A DNA stretch of 64,000 bases from Baekduia sp037045385. Lineage in GTDB: Bacteria; Actinomycetota; Thermoleophilia; Solirubrobacterales; Solirubrobacteraceae. The translations under genes were made by a program, and so were the position numbers. Each line of letters starts with the position of its first letter. The stretch's first letter is position 1. Of the stretch, positions 15,810 through 24,536 are shown piece after piece. A model generated the notes under the pieces. The model ran no database searches and had not been told where the DNA came from. It worked only from the letters and a program-made list of their open reading frames with translations. The stretch is taken from assembly GCA_037045385.1 (NCBI GenBank), contig JBAOHN010000004.1, positions 1 through 64,000 on the forward strand, given 5' to 3'.

Positions 15810-16676
15810 TTAGGAGTCTGGGGTACCAGGCAGCCAGCCGAGCAGTCCGCGGGAGTGGGGCACCGGCTCGCCGACGACGTAGGTCTCGAGTTCATGCGGC
15901 ACGCCCGCCATGTTCTCGGGCAGGATCCGGCGGGTCGTCCGCGCGACCAGGCCGAGTTCGCCCAGCCGCTCGTCGGGGATCTGCGCGAGCGCCGGCCCGG
16001 AGATGCCGATGTTGCCGGCGCCGGAGTGCTGCATCAGCCGTGCCGCGACGTTGACGTCGACGCCGAGCCAGTCACCGCCGAGCTGCCGCGGCGTGCCGGT
16101 GTGGATGCCGACCCGCAGCACCGGCCGGAATCCGCCGACCTCGATCTCCGCGAGCGCCCCGCGCCCTTCGACGATCGCCTCGAACGCCGACGGCGCGTCG
16201 GGGAAGACCGCCATCAGACCGTCGCCGGTGCGCTTGACCACGCGGCCTCCCCGGGCCACGATCTTCGGCTCCAGCTCGGCGGCGACGGCCCTCAGCAGCG
16301 TCAGCGTCTCCGCGTCGCCGGCGACCAGCGCCCAGGAGGAGAACCCGACGAGGTCGGTGAAGACGATCGTCACCTCCTCCTCGCCCTGGCCCCGCCCGAC
16401 CCGCTCGAGCCCGGACTGCCAGACCTGCAGTGCGCCGAGCGCCCACTCGCGCGATGCCGGCTTGTCGTCAGCGATGACCTGCTGCACGAGCCTCGCTACC
16501 GACTGCGGGCCACTCGTCCCGGCGGTCGACAGCGGGTCACCGAACCCGGGGTCGCCCGGCAGCCGGTGGCGCACGGTGCGGGCGACGCGGACCATCGCCT
16601 CGCTGCGGTCGATCTCCTTGAACAGGCGCCGCAGGTCTCGCCGCAGGCTCTCCGTGCGTGGCCGGTCGACCTCCAT
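15810..16676 (-). CDS. Class III adenylate/guanylate cyclase
   Basis: 288 residues from ATG 16676 (GTG 16727 and ATG 16719 in the same frame are alternatives; none has a strong ribosome site). The N-terminal 110 residues are helical, with the GDPGFGDPLSTAG segment often seen in actinobacterial cyclases. The catalytic domain has TIVFTDLVGFSSWALVAGD (metal Asp), RVVKRTGDGLMAVFP (second metal Asp), VGIHTG and GVDVNVAARL (transition-state Asn/Arg). It should make cAMP or cGMP in the cytoplasm. A cNMP-binding domain protein occurs at 53314 in this window. Confidence 0.92.
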   Translation of the reverse strand: MEVDRPRTESLRRDLRRLFKEIDRSEAMVRVARTVRHRLPGDPGFGDPLSTAGTSGPQSVARLVQQVIADDKPASREWALGALQVWQSGLERVGRGQGEEEVTIVFTDLVGFSSWALVAGDAETLTLLRAVAAELEPKIVARGGRVVKRTGDGLMAVFPDAPSAFEAIVEGRGALAEIEVGGFRPVLRVGIHTGTPRQLGGDWLGVDVNVAARLMQHSGAGNIGISGPALAQIPDERLGELGLVARTTRRILPENMAGVPHELETYVVGEPVPHSRGLLGWLPGTPDS

Positions 16677-16732
16677 CGCGGCACAGGGTACGGGCCGCGG
16701 CGCGGGGACACGCGTGCGCATCCTCACCCACC

Positions 16733-16779
16733 CGTTGGTACCGGATAGCCACCGTATGCGGTGCCAGCGGGTACCAACG
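16733..16779. repeat. GGTACC-ended 47-bp palindromic element, copy C
   Basis: Perfect 10-bp outer arms CGTTGGTACC / GGTACCAACG with an inner CACCG-TATG-CGGTG hairpin. It shares GGATAGC with copy E. It lies between the tag stop and the cyclase gene, both on the minus strand. Confidence 0.85.
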
Positions 16780-16787
16780 CCTGCCGC

Positions 16788-17372
16788 TCACGCCGGCGTG
16801 AGGCCGGCAGCCTCCCGCTCGCGCTCGACCGCGGCCCGCACCGGGCAGCTCGCGAGGTGGTCGTTGACGAGGCCGCAGGCCTGCATCGCGGCGTACGCGG
16901 TCGTCGGGCCGAGGAAGCGCCAGCCGTGGGACCGGAACTCACGCGACAACGCAATCGACGCGGGCGTCGCCGCCGGAACGTCCGCGAGCGCCCTCGGCGC
17001 CCCGGTTGGCGGCTGCGAGTAGCCCAGCACGATCTCGTCGAGCGGCGAGCCCGCGTCGCGCAGCGCCAGGGCGACCTTCGCGTTGGCGATCGTCGCCTCG
17101 ATCTTGCCGCGGTGGCGGATGATTCCCGCGTCTCCAAGCAGCCGCTCGACGTCGCGCTCGCCGAAGCTGGCGACCGCGTCGGGGTCGAAGCCGGCGAACG
17201 CGGTCCTGAAGCCCTCACGGCGGCGGAGGATCGTCAGCCACGAGAGGCCCGCCTGGAAGCCCTCGAGGCAGAGCCGTTCGAACAGCCCGGCCTCGGTCAG
17301 CACCGGCCGGCCCCACTCCTCGTCGTGATAGCGCTCGTAGTCGGGCTGGCCGTCGCCGAAGCAGCGCGCCAT
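16788..17372 (-). CDS. tag: DNA-3-methyladenine glycosylase I
   Basis: 194 residues, typical length. Signatures: MARCFGDGQPDYERYHDEEWG (zinc Cys/His and substrate Glu region), GFQAGLSWLTILRRREGFR, HRGKIEATIANA and the C-terminal SHGWRFLGPTTAYAAMQA followed by VNDHLASC with the remaining zinc ligands. It removes 3-methyladenine from alkylated DNA to start base-excision repair. Nothing in the neighbourhood suggests an Ada-type operon. Confidence 0.96.
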   Translation of the reverse strand: MARCFGDGQPDYERYHDEEWGRPVLTEAGLFERLCLEGFQAGLSWLTILRRREGFRTAFAGFDPDAVASFGERDVERLLGDAGIIRHRGKIEATIANAKVALALRDAGSPLDEIVLGYSQPPTGAPRALADVPAATPASIALSREFRSHGWRFLGPTTAYAAMQACGLVNDHLASCPVRAAVEREREAAGLTPA

Positions 17373-17380
17373 CGCTCAGG

Positions 17381-17761
17381 TCAGGACTTGGCGACAGTCA
17401 GCTTCATCGTCATCTCCGTGTGGAAGGTGCAGATGAACGTGTACTTGCCCGGCACGGTGAGCTTCTTCGAGAAGGTGAGCCCGGCGGCGAGCGGGTCGGA
17501 CTGGAACTTCTTCGCGCCTTTCGGCCCCTTGTCGAGCTTGACGTCGTGGACGTCGAGCGCGTTCGCGTCCCACTTCCAGCGGACCGTGGTGCCCTTCTTG
17601 ATCGCCTTCTTCGGGATCGGCGCGAAGTAGTTGTCGAAGACGCCGACGGTCAGCGGCTTCGGCGACTTCGCAGCCACCCCCGAGGGGGTGGCTGCGGTCA
17701 CGGTCACCGCGGCGGCCAGCGCCGCCGCGGTGATCATCGTCCTTGGACTTGCGGCGGTCAC
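17381..17761 (-). CDS. Exported plastocyanin-like cupredoxin
   Basis: 126 residues from GTG 17761, which overlaps the stop of the beta-helix gene (GTGA). Residues 9-31 are a signal peptide. The mature domain carries a full type 1 copper set: His72 (VHDVKL), Cys111, His114 and Met119 (FICTFHTEMTM). It should carry electrons outside the membrane. It is the last gene of an operon with a multicopper oxidase and a beta-helix protein, so electron exchange with that oxidase is a reasonable inference. ATG 17737 is an alternative start that would shorten the signal peptide. Confidence 0.92.
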   Translation of the reverse strand: MTAASPRTMITAAALAAAVTVTAATPSGVAAKSPKPLTVGVFDNYFAPIPKKAIKKGTTVRWKWDANALDVHDVKLDKGPKGAKKFQSDPLAAGLTFSKKLTVPGKYTFICTFHTEMTMKLTVAKS

Positions 17762-19089
17762 TTGAGGTCGGCCGCCGCCTCGTTGGTGTACGTCTCGAGC
17801 GGCTTGTAGCCGGCCTTCGTCACGTGCGGCCCGCGGACCCATGCGGCCTCGTGGTCGGGGTCGACTGCCGCCTGCAGCAGCCTGTCGAGCGCCGCCTGCG
17901 ACGGCGTGTTGACGATCCCCGCAGCACAGGCCGGCAGTGCCCCGGCCTCGGCGGGCAAGTTGCGATCCGCTCCGGTGTTGTTCTCGAAGCAGTTGCCGGT
18001 GCCGTCGCCGGTGTAGGCGATGTCGATGCCGTTGAGATCCTGGCCACCCTCACCGAACGTGTTGCCGGTGACCTGGTTGTCCTTGAGCGTGCCGACCGAC
18101 GGGTCCTTCAGCGTCAGCGCCTGGACGAGTGCAACGCCACCAAGCCAGTTGCCGTAGATCTTGTTGCCGGTGACCTTGTTGCCACGGCCGCCGAACAGCA
18201 GGATGCCGACGCCGACCGGGAACGGGATCGCCCCGGCGACCGAGGTCTCCTTCTTCTTCCACGGCGCGCCCTTGTAGTAGTTGAAGTTGTTCCAGAAGAC
18301 CTCGTTGCGGGTGAACACGTTGTTCTCCGCCGGCGGGTACTTCTCCGAGTCGAGCGCGTTCGGCACGATGCCGGCGCCGTTGTTGAAGAACTTCGAGTCC
18401 TGGATCGTCACGTAGCGCGAGTTCGTGCCCGAGTAGCCGAGCACGTTGCCGTAGCCGACGAGGTTCTTCAGCGTCGTGCGAATCGGCTTCGACTGCACCG
18501 GGGTCTGGCCGACGTAGTACGCCGAGTCGCTGTTCCACGCGCCGACGGAGTTCGACATCGTCCCGCCGATCGAGTTGAACGCGTAGAGCCCGTAGACGCC
18601 GGCCTTGAAGGCGCGCAGGTTCGTCAGCGTGTAGCCGTTGACGTTCGTGACGAAGAAGCCGTTCGAGACGTTGTCGCGGGCGGTGAAACCGTTGATCGTG
18701 ACCTCGTCGGCGCCGTTGACGAAGACACCGTTGGCGGTCTTGCCCTTGCCATTGATGACGACCTTCGCCGGGTTCTTCGGGTTGCCGATCAGCTTGATGT
18801 ACTTCTTGCCGCGGCCGACGAGCTTGACCTGCTCGTTGTAGGAGCCGTCGGGCACACGGACCGTGTCACCAGGGTTGGCCTTGGTGACCGCCGCCTGGAT
18901 CGTCTTCGAGCAGCCCTTCGGGCTCTTCGTCTTCGGCTTGCAGACGCTGTAGGTCTTGAACGGGCCCTTCGGCTTGGTCGGCTTGGCGCTCGGCTTCGAC
19001 GGGGGCGGGTAGTCGACCGCACCGGCGGTGACAGGCGCCAGCAGCAGGCCAGCGGTGAGCGCGACTGCGCTCAGGCGAATACGGGACAT
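17758..19089 (-). CDS. Secreted right-handed parallel beta-helix protein
   Basis: 443 residues with a signal peptide (about 1-24). Pro/Lys-rich residues 25-43 precede a NosD/pectate-lyase-like opening SKTIQAAVTKANPGDTVRVP and then many 20-25 residue rungs (VFVNGADEVTINGFTARDN; NGYTLTNLRAFKAGVYGLY; VTIQDSKFFNNGAGI; NKVTGNKIYGNWLGGVAL). Such folds occur in polysaccharide-acting enzymes and in NosD, which helps copper loading of N2O reductase. The setting between a multicopper oxidase and a cupredoxin favours a copper-related or surface role. No catalytic residues can be assigned. Confidence 0.88.
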   Translation of the reverse strand: MSRIRLSAVALTAGLLLAPVTAGAVDYPPPSKPSAKPTKPKGPFKTYSVCKPKTKSPKGCSKTIQAAVTKANPGDTVRVPDGSYNEQVKLVGRGKKYIKLIGNPKNPAKVVINGKGKTANGVFVNGADEVTINGFTARDNVSNGFFVTNVNGYTLTNLRAFKAGVYGLYAFNSIGGTMSNSVGAWNSDSAYYVGQTPVQSKPIRTTLKNLVGYGNVLGYSGTNSRYVTIQDSKFFNNGAGIVPNALDSEKYPPAENNVFTRNEVFWNNFNYYKGAPWKKKETSVAGAIPFPVGVGILLFGGRGNKVTGNKIYGNWLGGVALVQALTLKDPSVGTLKDNQVTGNTFGEGGQDLNGIDIAYTGDGTGNCFENNTGADRNLPAEAGALPACAAGIVNTPSQAALDRLLQAAVDPDHEAAWVRGPHVTKAGYKPLETYTNEAAADLK

Positions 19090-19116
19090 CAGCTGAATCT
19101 CTCTCTTGGGTGGGTC

Positions 19117-20181
19117 TCAGGGTTCGACCAGGAACCAGCCGGCCATTCCGGCGTCCTGGTGGGCGAGCACGTGGCAGTGATACAGCCAGCGCCCGGGGTT
19201 GTCTGCTTTGAACCGCGCGAAAATGCTCTGCCCGGGCCCGACCGACGGATTGTCGGTCTCGAGGCCGGTCGCGGGGTCCTTCCAACGGTGGCCGTGCAGG
19301 TGGAAGTCGTGCCAGTTGTCGTCGACGCCGACGATGTGGATCGTCACGTTCTGGCCGTTCTTGGCCCGGATCGTCGGCGTGTTGCCGGCGTAGGCGTGCC
19401 CGTTGATGCACTGGAACGGGCGCTTGAGGCCGGTGATCGGCGGCAGCCACTGGTGCAGGCAGAGCACCGATTCGACGTCGGCGGGCTGCTCACCCTTCTC
19501 GCGGATGAGAACCGCGCCGAACAGACCACGGTGCGTGTTGACCGTGTGGTTCGGGCCGTGATCGTGGTAGGCCCAGAGGCCGACGCTCTCCGGCACGCAC
19601 TCGTACGTGTACGTGAACTCCTCCCCGGGCTGAATGAAGCCGCCGGCACGGGTGTACTTGCCTAGGTAGACGCCGTCGTACTCCGGGTTGTACTTGACGG
19701 CGTGAGGGTGGAAGGTGATCGCCTGGCGATACTTGTCGGGCAGCGCGTTGCGCACGTGGACGACGAGCGTGTCGCCGACCTCGGCCGAGAGCACCGGGCC
19801 GGGAACGCTCGCCGGCGCCGCCGGCGCTGCGAATCCGGGCGTCATCAGCTGGTAGATGAACGCGGTGAAGGTCGTCGAGCCGGGGATCGGGATGTCGTGC
19901 CAGTCGTCGCGCTTGGTCGGCACGATCGTCCAGCGCCGGGCGCGAACCTCGAGCCAGTACTCGACGGCGCGGCCGCCCGGTTGCGGCTGGGGCGTCTCGA
20001 AGGTCAGGCTGTCGACGGCCTCCTTGCCGGGGAGCTGCTTGGGCCGCTCGACCTGCGCGGCCGCGGCGTCGGCCTTCCGGGCATCGCCGGGCTCGGACAG
20101 CACGTACTCGCGCCCGCCGATCGTGCAGAGCAGCGCGGCACCACCGGTTTGAAGGAATGTGCGACGCGTGGGCTGCGGCAA
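19117..20181 (-). CDS. Tat-exported multicopper oxidase
   Basis: 354 residues from TTG 20181. The N-terminus TRRTFLQTGGAALL is a twin-arginine signal. Copper motifs are complete: TFHPHAVKYN and WAYHDHGPNHTVN (first trinuclear half), HDFHLHGHRW, and YHCHVLAHQDAGM holding the type 1 Cys-His-Met and second trinuclear half. At this size it is a small laccase-like, two-domain enzyme. It oxidises a substrate (phenolic, metal or protein) and reduces oxygen to water outside the membrane. It is the first gene of the copper operon; 27 bases separate it from the beta-helix gene. TAGGGT lies 8 bases before the start codon. Confidence 0.93.
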   Translation of the reverse strand: MPQPTRRTFLQTGGAALLCTIGGREYVLSEPGDARKADAAAAQVERPKQLPGKEAVDSLTFETPQPQPGGRAVEYWLEVRARRWTIVPTKRDDWHDIPIPGSTTFTAFIYQLMTPGFAAPAAPASVPGPVLSAEVGDTLVVHVRNALPDKYRQAITFHPHAVKYNPEYDGVYLGKYTRAGGFIQPGEEFTYTYECVPESVGLWAYHDHGPNHTVNTHRGLFGAVLIREKGEQPADVESVLCLHQWLPPITGLKRPFQCINGHAYAGNTPTIRAKNGQNVTIHIVGVDDNWHDFHLHGHRWKDPATGLETDNPSVGPGQSIFARFKADNPGRWLYHCHVLAHQDAGMAGWFLVEP

Positions 20182-20276
20182 GACGCGGAACCCTACCGGG
20201 ATGAGGCGCGCCCGTGCGCGCTCGTCGTGAGCTTCATCGCCGGAAGAAACCCCAGCGAACCACCGAGGTTGCGGTG

Positions 20277-20402
20277 CCTAGGGGCGTTCGCGCAAAGGAG
20301 GTCGCGGCGAGGCGAGCGAGCGGCAAGGGAACGCACTTCAGTGCGTGACCGAAGCCGCGAGCAAAGCATCGTCGCGAGATGCGAAGCGCGGATGCCCCTA
20401 GG
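20277..20402 (-). repeat. Stop-codon-anchored structured repeat, copy 1
   Basis: On the minus strand it begins with the TAG stop of sigH (TAGGGGCATC) and continues with the hairpin GCATC-TCGCGAC-GATGC, a CGGTCACGC block, the hairpin GCACTGAAGTGC, and TTCCCTTGC. It ends at GCCCCTAGG, which is inverted to its start. The same ordered blocks occur at 37774-37855. It occupies most of the 20182-20397 gap. Confidence 0.7.
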
Positions 20403-21045
20403 CCGGGACGGCTCGCGCCTCGAGATGCCCGCCGACCTTGCGCTTGACCCGCTGCAGCGCGTTGTCGACCGTCTTCGTGTCACAGCCGATGCGGCCGCCG
20501 ATCTCCTCGTAGCTGCGGCCGTCGAGGTAGAGCGCGAGCACGCGCGACTCGAGCTCGGACAGCGCCGAGGACAGGCACGAGACGAGCGAGCGCAGCTCCT
20601 CGGAGCTGATCACCTGGCTCGCAGGGTCGTGCACCGGCGAGCCGGGCAGGATCTCGTCGAGCGTCGGCTCGCCCTCGCCCGCGCTCGACGGGGTCGAGGA
20701 GAACGAGACGTACTGGTTGAGCGGCGTGTGTTTGTTGCGCGTCGCGGTCTTGACCGCGGTGATGATCTGGCGCGTGATGCAGAGCTCGGCGAAGTTGCGG
20801 AAGCTCGACTCGCGGTCGGTCCGGTAGTCGCGAACCGCTTTGTAGAGGCCGACTAGTCCCTCCTGGATCAGGTCGTCGGAGTCACCGCCGGCGAGGAAGT
20901 ACGAGGAGGCTTTGAGCCGGACGAATCCGTAGTAGCGGCGGACGATCCGGTCGTAGGCGGTTGCGTCCCCGGCCTTGGCGAGCGCGATCAGATAGTGATC
21001 GTCGACCTTGACCTGGGATTGAGCGTTGTACGAGAGACGGGCCAC
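20398..21045 (-). CDS. sigH: SigH-type RNA polymerase sigma factor
   Basis: 215 residues from GTG 21045 with AAAGGA at good spacing. The sigma-2 region GGDSDDLIQEGLVGLYKAVR, followed by SFRNFAELCITRQIITAVKT and NKHTPLNQYVSFSS, is strikingly like Bacillus SigH (Spo0H). The C-terminal sigma-4 region is LSELESRVLALYLDGRSYEE and CDTKTVDNALQRVKRKV. In Bacillus it controls early stationary-phase genes; here no sporulation genes are visible, so the regulon is unknown. It sits downstream of cysS-rlmB in the conserved order. A small hairpin (CTGCTC/GAGCAG, 21058-21071) precedes the ribosome site. Confidence 0.93.
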   Translation of the reverse strand: MARLSYNAQSQVKVDDHYLIALAKAGDATAYDRIVRRYYGFVRLKASSYFLAGGDSDDLIQEGLVGLYKAVRDYRTDRESSFRNFAELCITRQIITAVKTATRNKHTPLNQYVSFSSTPSSAGEGEPTLDEILPGSPVHDPASQVISSEELRSLVSCLSSALSELESRVLALYLDGRSYEEIGGRIGCDTKTVDNALQRVKRKVGGHLEARAVPA

Positions 21046-21238
21046 GAGCGTTCCTTTCTGCTCAAGAGCAGGGAAAACAGCTCAGTGGCGCACTCCTCCC
21101 CTGGCGCCATCTGATGGATTGGACCGGCCGAACTTCAACCTTCACTCGACCGTTATGGCGCGCACTGTTTCAGACGCACCGGCGGAAAGTCAAGGACGGC
21201 GTGCAACTGCCGTTGCAGGACGCCCAAGCCCAGCCCGC

Positions 21239-22402
21239 TCAGCGGGCGAGCTTGACGACTTTGGCGACGACCTCGAGGCCGTCGAGGGCGACCTCGACTC
21301 GAACCTTGCTCTTACCCTTCAGCCGCTTGCGCGCCTTGGCCCCGAGTGTCAGCGAGACCGTCCTGGTCTTGCCGTTGGCGATGGTCAGCGACTTGCTGGC
21401 GAGCAGCAGCGGTTTCTTGGCGGCGGTGCGCAGGCGCACTTTGCCCTTGCATCCGTTCGAGGGGTTCGAGCATCTGATCGCCACGGACACCTTGCCGCGC
21501 CTGAACGAGGCCTTGGTGCCAGGAACCTGCACGAGGAGGTTCGCGGGCATGCAGGCGGCGGCACGGGCGCCGGCTGCGGCTCGGCCGCCGCAGGGCGCCG
21601 GCGTCGGGTTCGGGTTCGGAGTCGGGTCGGGAGTCGGGGACGGAGCGTCCGCCGGCACCCAGTCGAAGTTCATCAGCACCTCGAAGCCGTTCGCGATCCA
21701 CGCGTTCTGGTTCGTCTGGCTCGGATCGATCTGCGGGAAGTGCCAGGTCGCTCCCTGGTCGGTCGCCACGGGCCCGATCGGCCGCGGCAGACCGTTGTCG
21801 TGGATCGGCAAGGTGCCGCCGGTCGTCACGTCCACGTTGACGACGACCCAGTCGCGGTATCCCGCCACCCCCGGGTTTTGCGGGTCGTACGGCTTGCTCT
21901 CGACGAGGAAGTTCACCGGAATCTCGGTGACCGCGTTCGGCGTCAGGTTGACCGTGGGCGTCTCCGAGATGCCCTGGCAGCAGGTCGTCACGAGCTGTCC
22001 GTCCGACGGACGTTTGCCGGTGAACTGCCGGACGGTCGCGATGCTCACCGGCGCCGGGTTCGGGCCGGACTTGACGCGCGCCAGGGTGACCTTGCCGGAG
22101 TTCGGCACGATGTGGCTCGTCTGGACCGTCGCGCCGGTCTGGAAGATCGTGCAGCTCGAGCGGACCGTGCCGCCCCCGAGCGCGAAGAAGTCCTCGGCGA
22201 TGAAGTCCTGGTAGCCATCGCCTCGGAATCCTCCGGGGTTGTTGCCGTAGCCCGCGACCCACCGCGTGTCGCAGTTGTACGGGTAGTTGGCCGTCGCGGT
22301 GAGCGGGCTGCCCTGCGCGCTGATCTGCGCGGAGGCGAGCGCCGGAGCAAGCACCGCCGAGGCGACGCAGACGGCAAGGAACGGTCCGACCGGAGAGCGC
22401 AT
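21239..22402 (-). CDS. Secreted protein with C-terminal Ig-like domain, function unknown
   Basis: 387 residues with a signal peptide (1-25). Residues 26-250 are a beta-rich domain with Cys pairs (YNCDTRWVAGYGNNPGGFRG; TTCCQGISETP). A Pro/Asn/Thr linker (about 253-270) leads to a basic C-terminal domain of the AKKPLLLASKSLTIANGKT type common in exported proteins of this lineage. A hairpin (GCCCGC-TCA-GCGGGC, 21233-21247) has the stop codon in its loop. I do not recognise an enzyme. It stands between sigH and rlmB with its own leaderless-looking start. Confidence 0.85.
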   Translation of the reverse strand: MRSPVGPFLAVCVASAVLAPALASAQISAQGSPLTATANYPYNCDTRWVAGYGNNPGGFRGDGYQDFIAEDFFALGGGTVRSSCTIFQTGATVQTSHIVPNSGKVTLARVKSGPNPAPVSIATVRQFTGKRPSDGQLVTTCCQGISETPTVNLTPNAVTEIPVNFLVESKPYDPQNPGVAGYRDWVVVNVDVTTGGTLPIHDNGLPRPIGPVATDQGATWHFPQIDPSQTNQNAWIANGFEVLMNFDWVPADAPSPTPDPTPNPNPTPAPCGGRAAAGARAAACMPANLLVQVPGTKASFRRGKVSVAIRCSNPSNGCKGKVRLRTAAKKPLLLASKSLTIANGKTRTVSLTLGAKARKRLKGKSKVRVEVALDGLEVVAKVVKLAR

Positions 22403-22408
22403 GCGGAA

Positions 22409-22414
22409 ACGTTA
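22409..22414 (-). promoter_or_regulatory. Candidate -10 box for a leaderless transcript
   Basis: On the minus strand TAACGT (TANNNT) ends 6 bases before ATG 22402. It overlaps the last codon of rlmB. Confidence 0.45.
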
Positions 22415-23098
22415 CCGGCAGATCGCGTACAGGAGAACCGCTGCCGCCGCCGACACGTTGAGCGAGTCGACCTGACCGCGGTTCGGGATCGCGACGACCT
22501 CGTCGCAGCTATCGCGGACGCGCTTGCGCAGCCCCTCGCCCTCCGAGCCCATCACGAGCACGACGCCGCCGCTGAAGTCGACCTCCGGGTACGGGCGGCC
22601 GTCGCCGGCTGCGCCGTAGCTCCAGCAGCCGGCCTCGCGCGCTTCGATCAGGAAATCGGCGAGGTTGCGCACGCGGGCGATCCGAAGGTGTTCGACCGCA
22701 CCGGCCGAGGCCTTCGCCGCGGCGGCGGTGACCTCGGCGCTGCGGTGGCGTGGAATCACGAGGCCGGTCGCCCCGGCGCACTCGGCGCTCCGGGCGATCG
22801 CCCCGAGGTTCTGCGGGTCCTGGACCTCGTCGAGCGCGACGATCACCGGGCGCTCGGCCGCCAGCAGCTCGGCGGCGCCGGCATACGGGTACGGCTCGAC
22901 CTCGGCGCAGATGCCCTGGTGCGAGTCCGAGCCGGCCCGGTCGCTGATCTGCTCGGCGCCGGTGACACGCACGTCCACCCCGGCCAGCCACGGCTCCTTC
23001 GCCGCGCTCTCGGTCGCCCAGACGGAATGGACGCGGCGGCGGCCGGCGCGGAGCGCCTCGCGAACCGGGTTGCGCCCGTAGATCACGGTCGTGCTCAT
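22412..23098 (-). CDS. rlmB: 23S rRNA (guanosine-2'-O)-methyltransferase, RlmB/TrmH family
   Basis: 228 residues. It starts VIYGRNPVREALRAG (family N-terminal substrate domain). The SPOUT core has VALDEVQDPQNLGAIARSAE (motif 1), VLVMGSEGEGLRKRV (motif 2) and IPNRGQVDSLNVSAAAAVLL (motif 3), the deep-knot SAM site. It methylates the 2'-oxygen of a guanosine in 23S rRNA. Its ATG overlaps the cysS stop (ATGA), matching the cysS-rlmB pairing of many bacteria. Confidence 0.94.
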   Translation of the reverse strand: MSTTVIYGRNPVREALRAGRRRVHSVWATESAAKEPWLAGVDVRVTGAEQISDRAGSDSHQGICAEVEPYPYAGAAELLAAERPVIVALDEVQDPQNLGAIARSAECAGATGLVIPRHRSAEVTAAAAKASAGAVEHLRIARVRNLADFLIEAREAGCWSYGAAGDGRPYPEVDFSGGVVLVMGSEGEGLRKRVRDSCDEVVAIPNRGQVDSLNVSAAAAVLLYAICR

Positions 23099-24471
23099 CG
23101 CAGCGGCACGAGTTCGGCGCCATCTGCCCCATCACGGACCTGCCAGCCGCGCTCGGCGAGCGCGCCGCGGAGCCGGTCGGCCTCGGCCCAGTCCTTCGCA
23201 GCGCGCGCCGCCTCGCGCGCGGTGAGCAACTCGAGGTCGGCGGCCTCAGGCTCCGCCCCGGCTTCGAGCACGTTCTCGAGTCCGAAGATCGAGAGCATCG
23301 CGACGAGATCGTCGCGGCCAGGCCCGTCGAGTGCGCGTGCCTCGCGGACCCATGCTGCTAGCGCTTCTAGCGCCTGAGCCGTGTTGAAGTCCGAGGCGAG
23401 CGCGGCGAAGAACGCGTCGCGGTGGGGCCGCAGCGCCTCCGGTGACGGCCCGTCCGCGAGCGAGCGCCCGAGCTCCGCGATCCGGGCGAGGCGAGCGGCG
23501 GCCGCCGCAACAGTCTCGCGCGCGTAGACGAGCGGCTGGCGATAGTGGCCGGTCGCGAAGAACAGCAGCAGCGCGTCGCGGCCGTGCTCGGCGATCGCGT
23601 CGGGCAGCAGCGTCACGTTGCCGACCGACTTCGCCATCTTCTCACTCGCCCCGCCGGCCGAGCGCATCTCGAGCATCCCGTTGTGCATCCAGATCTGCGC
23701 GAGCTCGGCGCCGCGCGCACAACGCGTCTGGGCGGCCTCGTTCTCGTGGTGCGGAAAGACGAGGTCCGAGCCACCGCCGTGGATCTGGAAGCCGACGCCG
23801 AGCAGCTCCTCGGCCATCGCCGAGCACTCGATGTGCCAGCCGGGCCGGCCGCGCCCCCAGGGCGCGTCCCACGCGGTGTCCTCGCCGTCCTTCTGCGCCT
23901 TCCAGAGCGCGAAGTCGAGCGGGTCGTCCTTGCGGCCGGTGCCGACGAGGTCGTCGTCCTCGCCCTGGCTCATCTGCTCGACGTCGCGATGCGACAGCGA
24001 GCCGTAGCGATCGTCTGCACGGACCCGGAAGTAGACGTCGCCGTCGACCGCGTACGCGGCGCCGCGTTCGATCAGCGCCGCGATCAAGGAGATGATCCCG
24101 TCGATCGTCTCGGTCGCGAGCGGCTCGTGATCGGGGCGGCCGAGTCCGAGCGCGTCCGTGTCGGCGATGTAGTGCGCCGTCATCGCCTCGGCGAGCTCGG
24201 TCGACGGGATGCCCTGCTGCGCGGCAGCGGCGTAGATCTTGTCGTTGACGTCGGTGACGTTCACGACCAGCGTCGGAGTTAGGCCGCGCGCGTCGAGAAA
24301 GCGCTTCAGCCACGAGAAGACGACGAACGGCCGTGCGTTGCCGATGTGGATCCTGTTGTAGACCGTCGGGCCGCAGGCGTAGATGCCGACCGAACCGTCG
24401 TCGCCGGCCATGAGCTCGCGCAGCTCGCCGGAGGCGGTGTCGTGGATCACGATCGGCGGCTCGTCCGGCAC
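23095..24471 (-). CDS. cysS: Cysteinyl-tRNA synthetase
   Basis: 458 residues from GTG 24471. Class I features: CGPTVYNRIHIGNARPF (HIGH motif as HIGN), zinc-ligand CGPT, WHIECSAMAEELLG and FPHHENEAAQTRCA (zinc site), and KMAKSVGN (KMSKS variant). The C-terminal helical domain ends near the stop. It charges tRNA-Cys. The in-frame extension upstream to 24618 overlaps the divergent GH31 gene and looks non-coding. Confidence 0.96.
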   Translation of the reverse strand: MPDEPPIVIHDTASGELRELMAGDDGSVGIYACGPTVYNRIHIGNARPFVVFSWLKRFLDARGLTPTLVVNVTDVNDKIYAAAAQQGIPSTELAEAMTAHYIADTDALGLGRPDHEPLATETIDGIISLIAALIERGAAYAVDGDVYFRVRADDRYGSLSHRDVEQMSQGEDDDLVGTGRKDDPLDFALWKAQKDGEDTAWDAPWGRGRPGWHIECSAMAEELLGVGFQIHGGGSDLVFPHHENEAAQTRCARGAELAQIWMHNGMLEMRSAGGASEKMAKSVGNVTLLPDAIAEHGRDALLLFFATGHYRQPLVYARETVAAAAARLARIAELGRSLADGPSPEALRPHRDAFFAALASDFNTAQALEALAAWVREARALDGPGRDDLVAMLSIFGLENVLEAGAEPEAADLELLTAREAARAAKDWAEADRLRGALAERGWQVRDGADGAELVPLR

Positions 24472-24524
24472 GAGGCCGGAGGCTATAGAGCGGCGCGCTC
24501 GCTCCCGTTCTTCAAGATTCCGGT

Positions 24525-24530
24525 TAGCAT
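24525..24530 (+). promoter_or_regulatory. Candidate -10 box for a leaderless transcript
   Basis: TAGCAT (TANNNT) ends 6 bases before ATG 24537, in the 65-bp divergent gap between cysS and the GH31 gene. Confidence 0.45.
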
Positions 24531-24536
24531 CGGCGG

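Noticed and set aside
21026..23377. A 783-codon plus-strand frame over the secreted protein, rlmB and cysS
   Set aside because: Antisense composition and no recognisable fold; the minus-strand genes have intact catalytic motifs.
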